A DNA stretch of 64,000 nt, taken from Ruegeria arenilitoris. Lineage in GTDB: Bacteria > Pseudomonadota > Alphaproteobacteria > Rhodobacterales > Rhodobacteraceae. Within the stretch, counting starts at the first letter, position 1. Every line of letters begins with the position of its first letter. The notes below the pieces were generated by a model. It saw only the letters and a list, made by a program, of their open reading frames with translations. It had not been told where the DNA came from and did not search any database. Location of the stretch: NCBI RefSeq assembly GCF_013032855.1, contig NZ_WQDA01000002.1, forward strand, positions 496,001 through 560,000. Direction: 5' to 3'. Below are positions 63,439 through 64,000 of this stretch, piece after piece. The translations under genes were made by a program, and so were the position numbers.

Positions 63439-64000
63439 TCAAAAACCTTCACTCAAAATCGACGGCTCCCGCCGCGAGTCGCACGGCTTTCGGGGACAGA
63501 TCCTGCAGCTCGTGCCGACCTGTAGCGGCAAGTCGGTGGCCACGCCGGGCTCTTCGACCGGCAGCACCAGCATCGCCGATCTGTACACAGGTTCCTGACC
63601 GAAGGCGCTGACGGGTTGAGGCCAGGCGATTGCAAAGCAGTCGAAATCCGCCGGCGTCCGGCCCAACAGGGTCACGCGTTTTCGGATCGGCACAAGGGGC
63701 CGGTTCAGCGCGCTGAAGACCGGCCACAAAGGACAGGCTTCGCCGTGGCGCGGCATTGCGAAACCGGGGACCGGCTTGAACAGCAAAATGCTTCCTGATG
63801 AATCGCATATGACCAAACCAGCCGGGCGCGGCATGACATCCTCGGGCAGAAACGCAAGCCGTCGCAGGACTGTCGGCACGTCAACAGAAAACCGCGCGGC
63901 AAGACGCAGAGGATCAACGCCTTCGACCTCCAGTGCCTCCGAAACCGCTTCCAGCGGCATGGCCCGGGCATCCGCCGCATAGGCGTCGAGCACCTGACGC
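63439..64000 (-). CDS. short-chain fatty acyl regulator (ScfR/RamB family), N-terminus beyond window
   Basis: The frame is open to the window edge; about 187 C-terminal residues are visible. The tail VGTSCRICPRKPCDSRREPS, with its Cys-x2-Cys and Arg pattern, is typical of the DUF2083 domain of XRE-family ScfR proteins. These bind acyl-CoA and TTTGCAAA boxes and control propionyl-CoA, glyoxylate or acetate genes. The HTH and IrrE-like portions lie outside. It is 78 bp upstream of the response regulator gene on the same strand. Confidence 0.85.
   Translation of the reverse strand, partial: RQVLDAYAADARAMPLEAVSEALEVEGVDPLRLAARFSVDVPTVLRRLAFLPEDVMPRPAGLVICDSSGSILLFKPVPGFAMPRHGEACPLWPVFSALNRPLVPIRKRVTLLGRTPADFDCFAIAWPQPVSAFGQEPVYRSAMLVLPVEEPGVATDLPLQVGTSCRICPRKPCDSRREPSILSEGF

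Overview
The window reads as a chromosome segment of an alphaproteobacterium of the Rhodobacterales, probably a marine Roseobacter-group organism close to Ruegeria. This is inferred from the high GC content, from protein families typical of the group (DUF3726, a GapR/DUF2312 protein, a short-chain fatty acyl regulator, a FliM-like protein, an SLC5-STAC histidine kinase) and from gene order. No species is claimed.

Layout. 1-18.7 kb is mostly housekeeping: a partial EamA permease, a membrane protein with a decayed M48-like region, the nucleoside salvage operon cdd-deoA-deoB-add-upp, a VOC/bicupin protein, maeB, a GFA protein, prpE with TTTGCAAA-type operator boxes upstream, an amidase, nadK, glyA, an alpha/beta hydrolase and small membrane proteins. 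18.8-28.8 kb holds a type I secretion locus: HlyD-type adaptor, PrtD-type ABC exporter, a repeat-bearing 651-residue protein and a very Gly/Ser/Ala/Asn-rich 784-residue protein. It is divergent from a CsgD-like regulator that is coupled to a small HEPN-like protein. I consider this the best candidate for an undescribed system, perhaps a secreted matrix or surface layer. A tRNA-Leu(TAA) follows.

29.1-45.2 kb is a catabolic and transport cluster. One arm encodes a diaminopropionate ammonia-lyase-like enzyme, an M24 hydrolase, an Asp/Glu racemase-like enzyme, a polyamine-type ABC importer with enlarged permeases, and a clear creatinase. The convergent arm encodes an aldehyde dehydrogenase, an M19 dipeptidase, an unknown protein, a DUF3726 protein and an Ldh-type oxidoreductase, with a divergent LysR regulator. 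Import and breakdown of creatine or related guanidino/N-acyl compounds is inferred.

45.3-55.9 kb is a roughly 10.6-kb integrative element inserted in tRNA-Thr(TGT). It is bounded by an exact 50-bp direct repeat. It carries a tyrosine integrase, iteron-like repeats, a RepA-like helicase, a split primase (Toprim plus zinc finger), an AlpA-like regulator, a run of overlapping small genes, and cargo: a secreted nuclease, a small Cys/His-rich protein, a HEPN-like gene broken by an in-frame amber codon and a GIY-YIG protein.

56.3-64 kb returns to the core genome: GapR, small conserved proteins, a BLH-type phosphatase, a FliM-like protein, then an SLC5-STAC histidine kinase, a small membrane protein, a receiver-only response regulator and the C-terminal part of a short-chain fatty acyl regulator. 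This last group and the boxes before prpE suggest a shared acetate/propionate control circuit.
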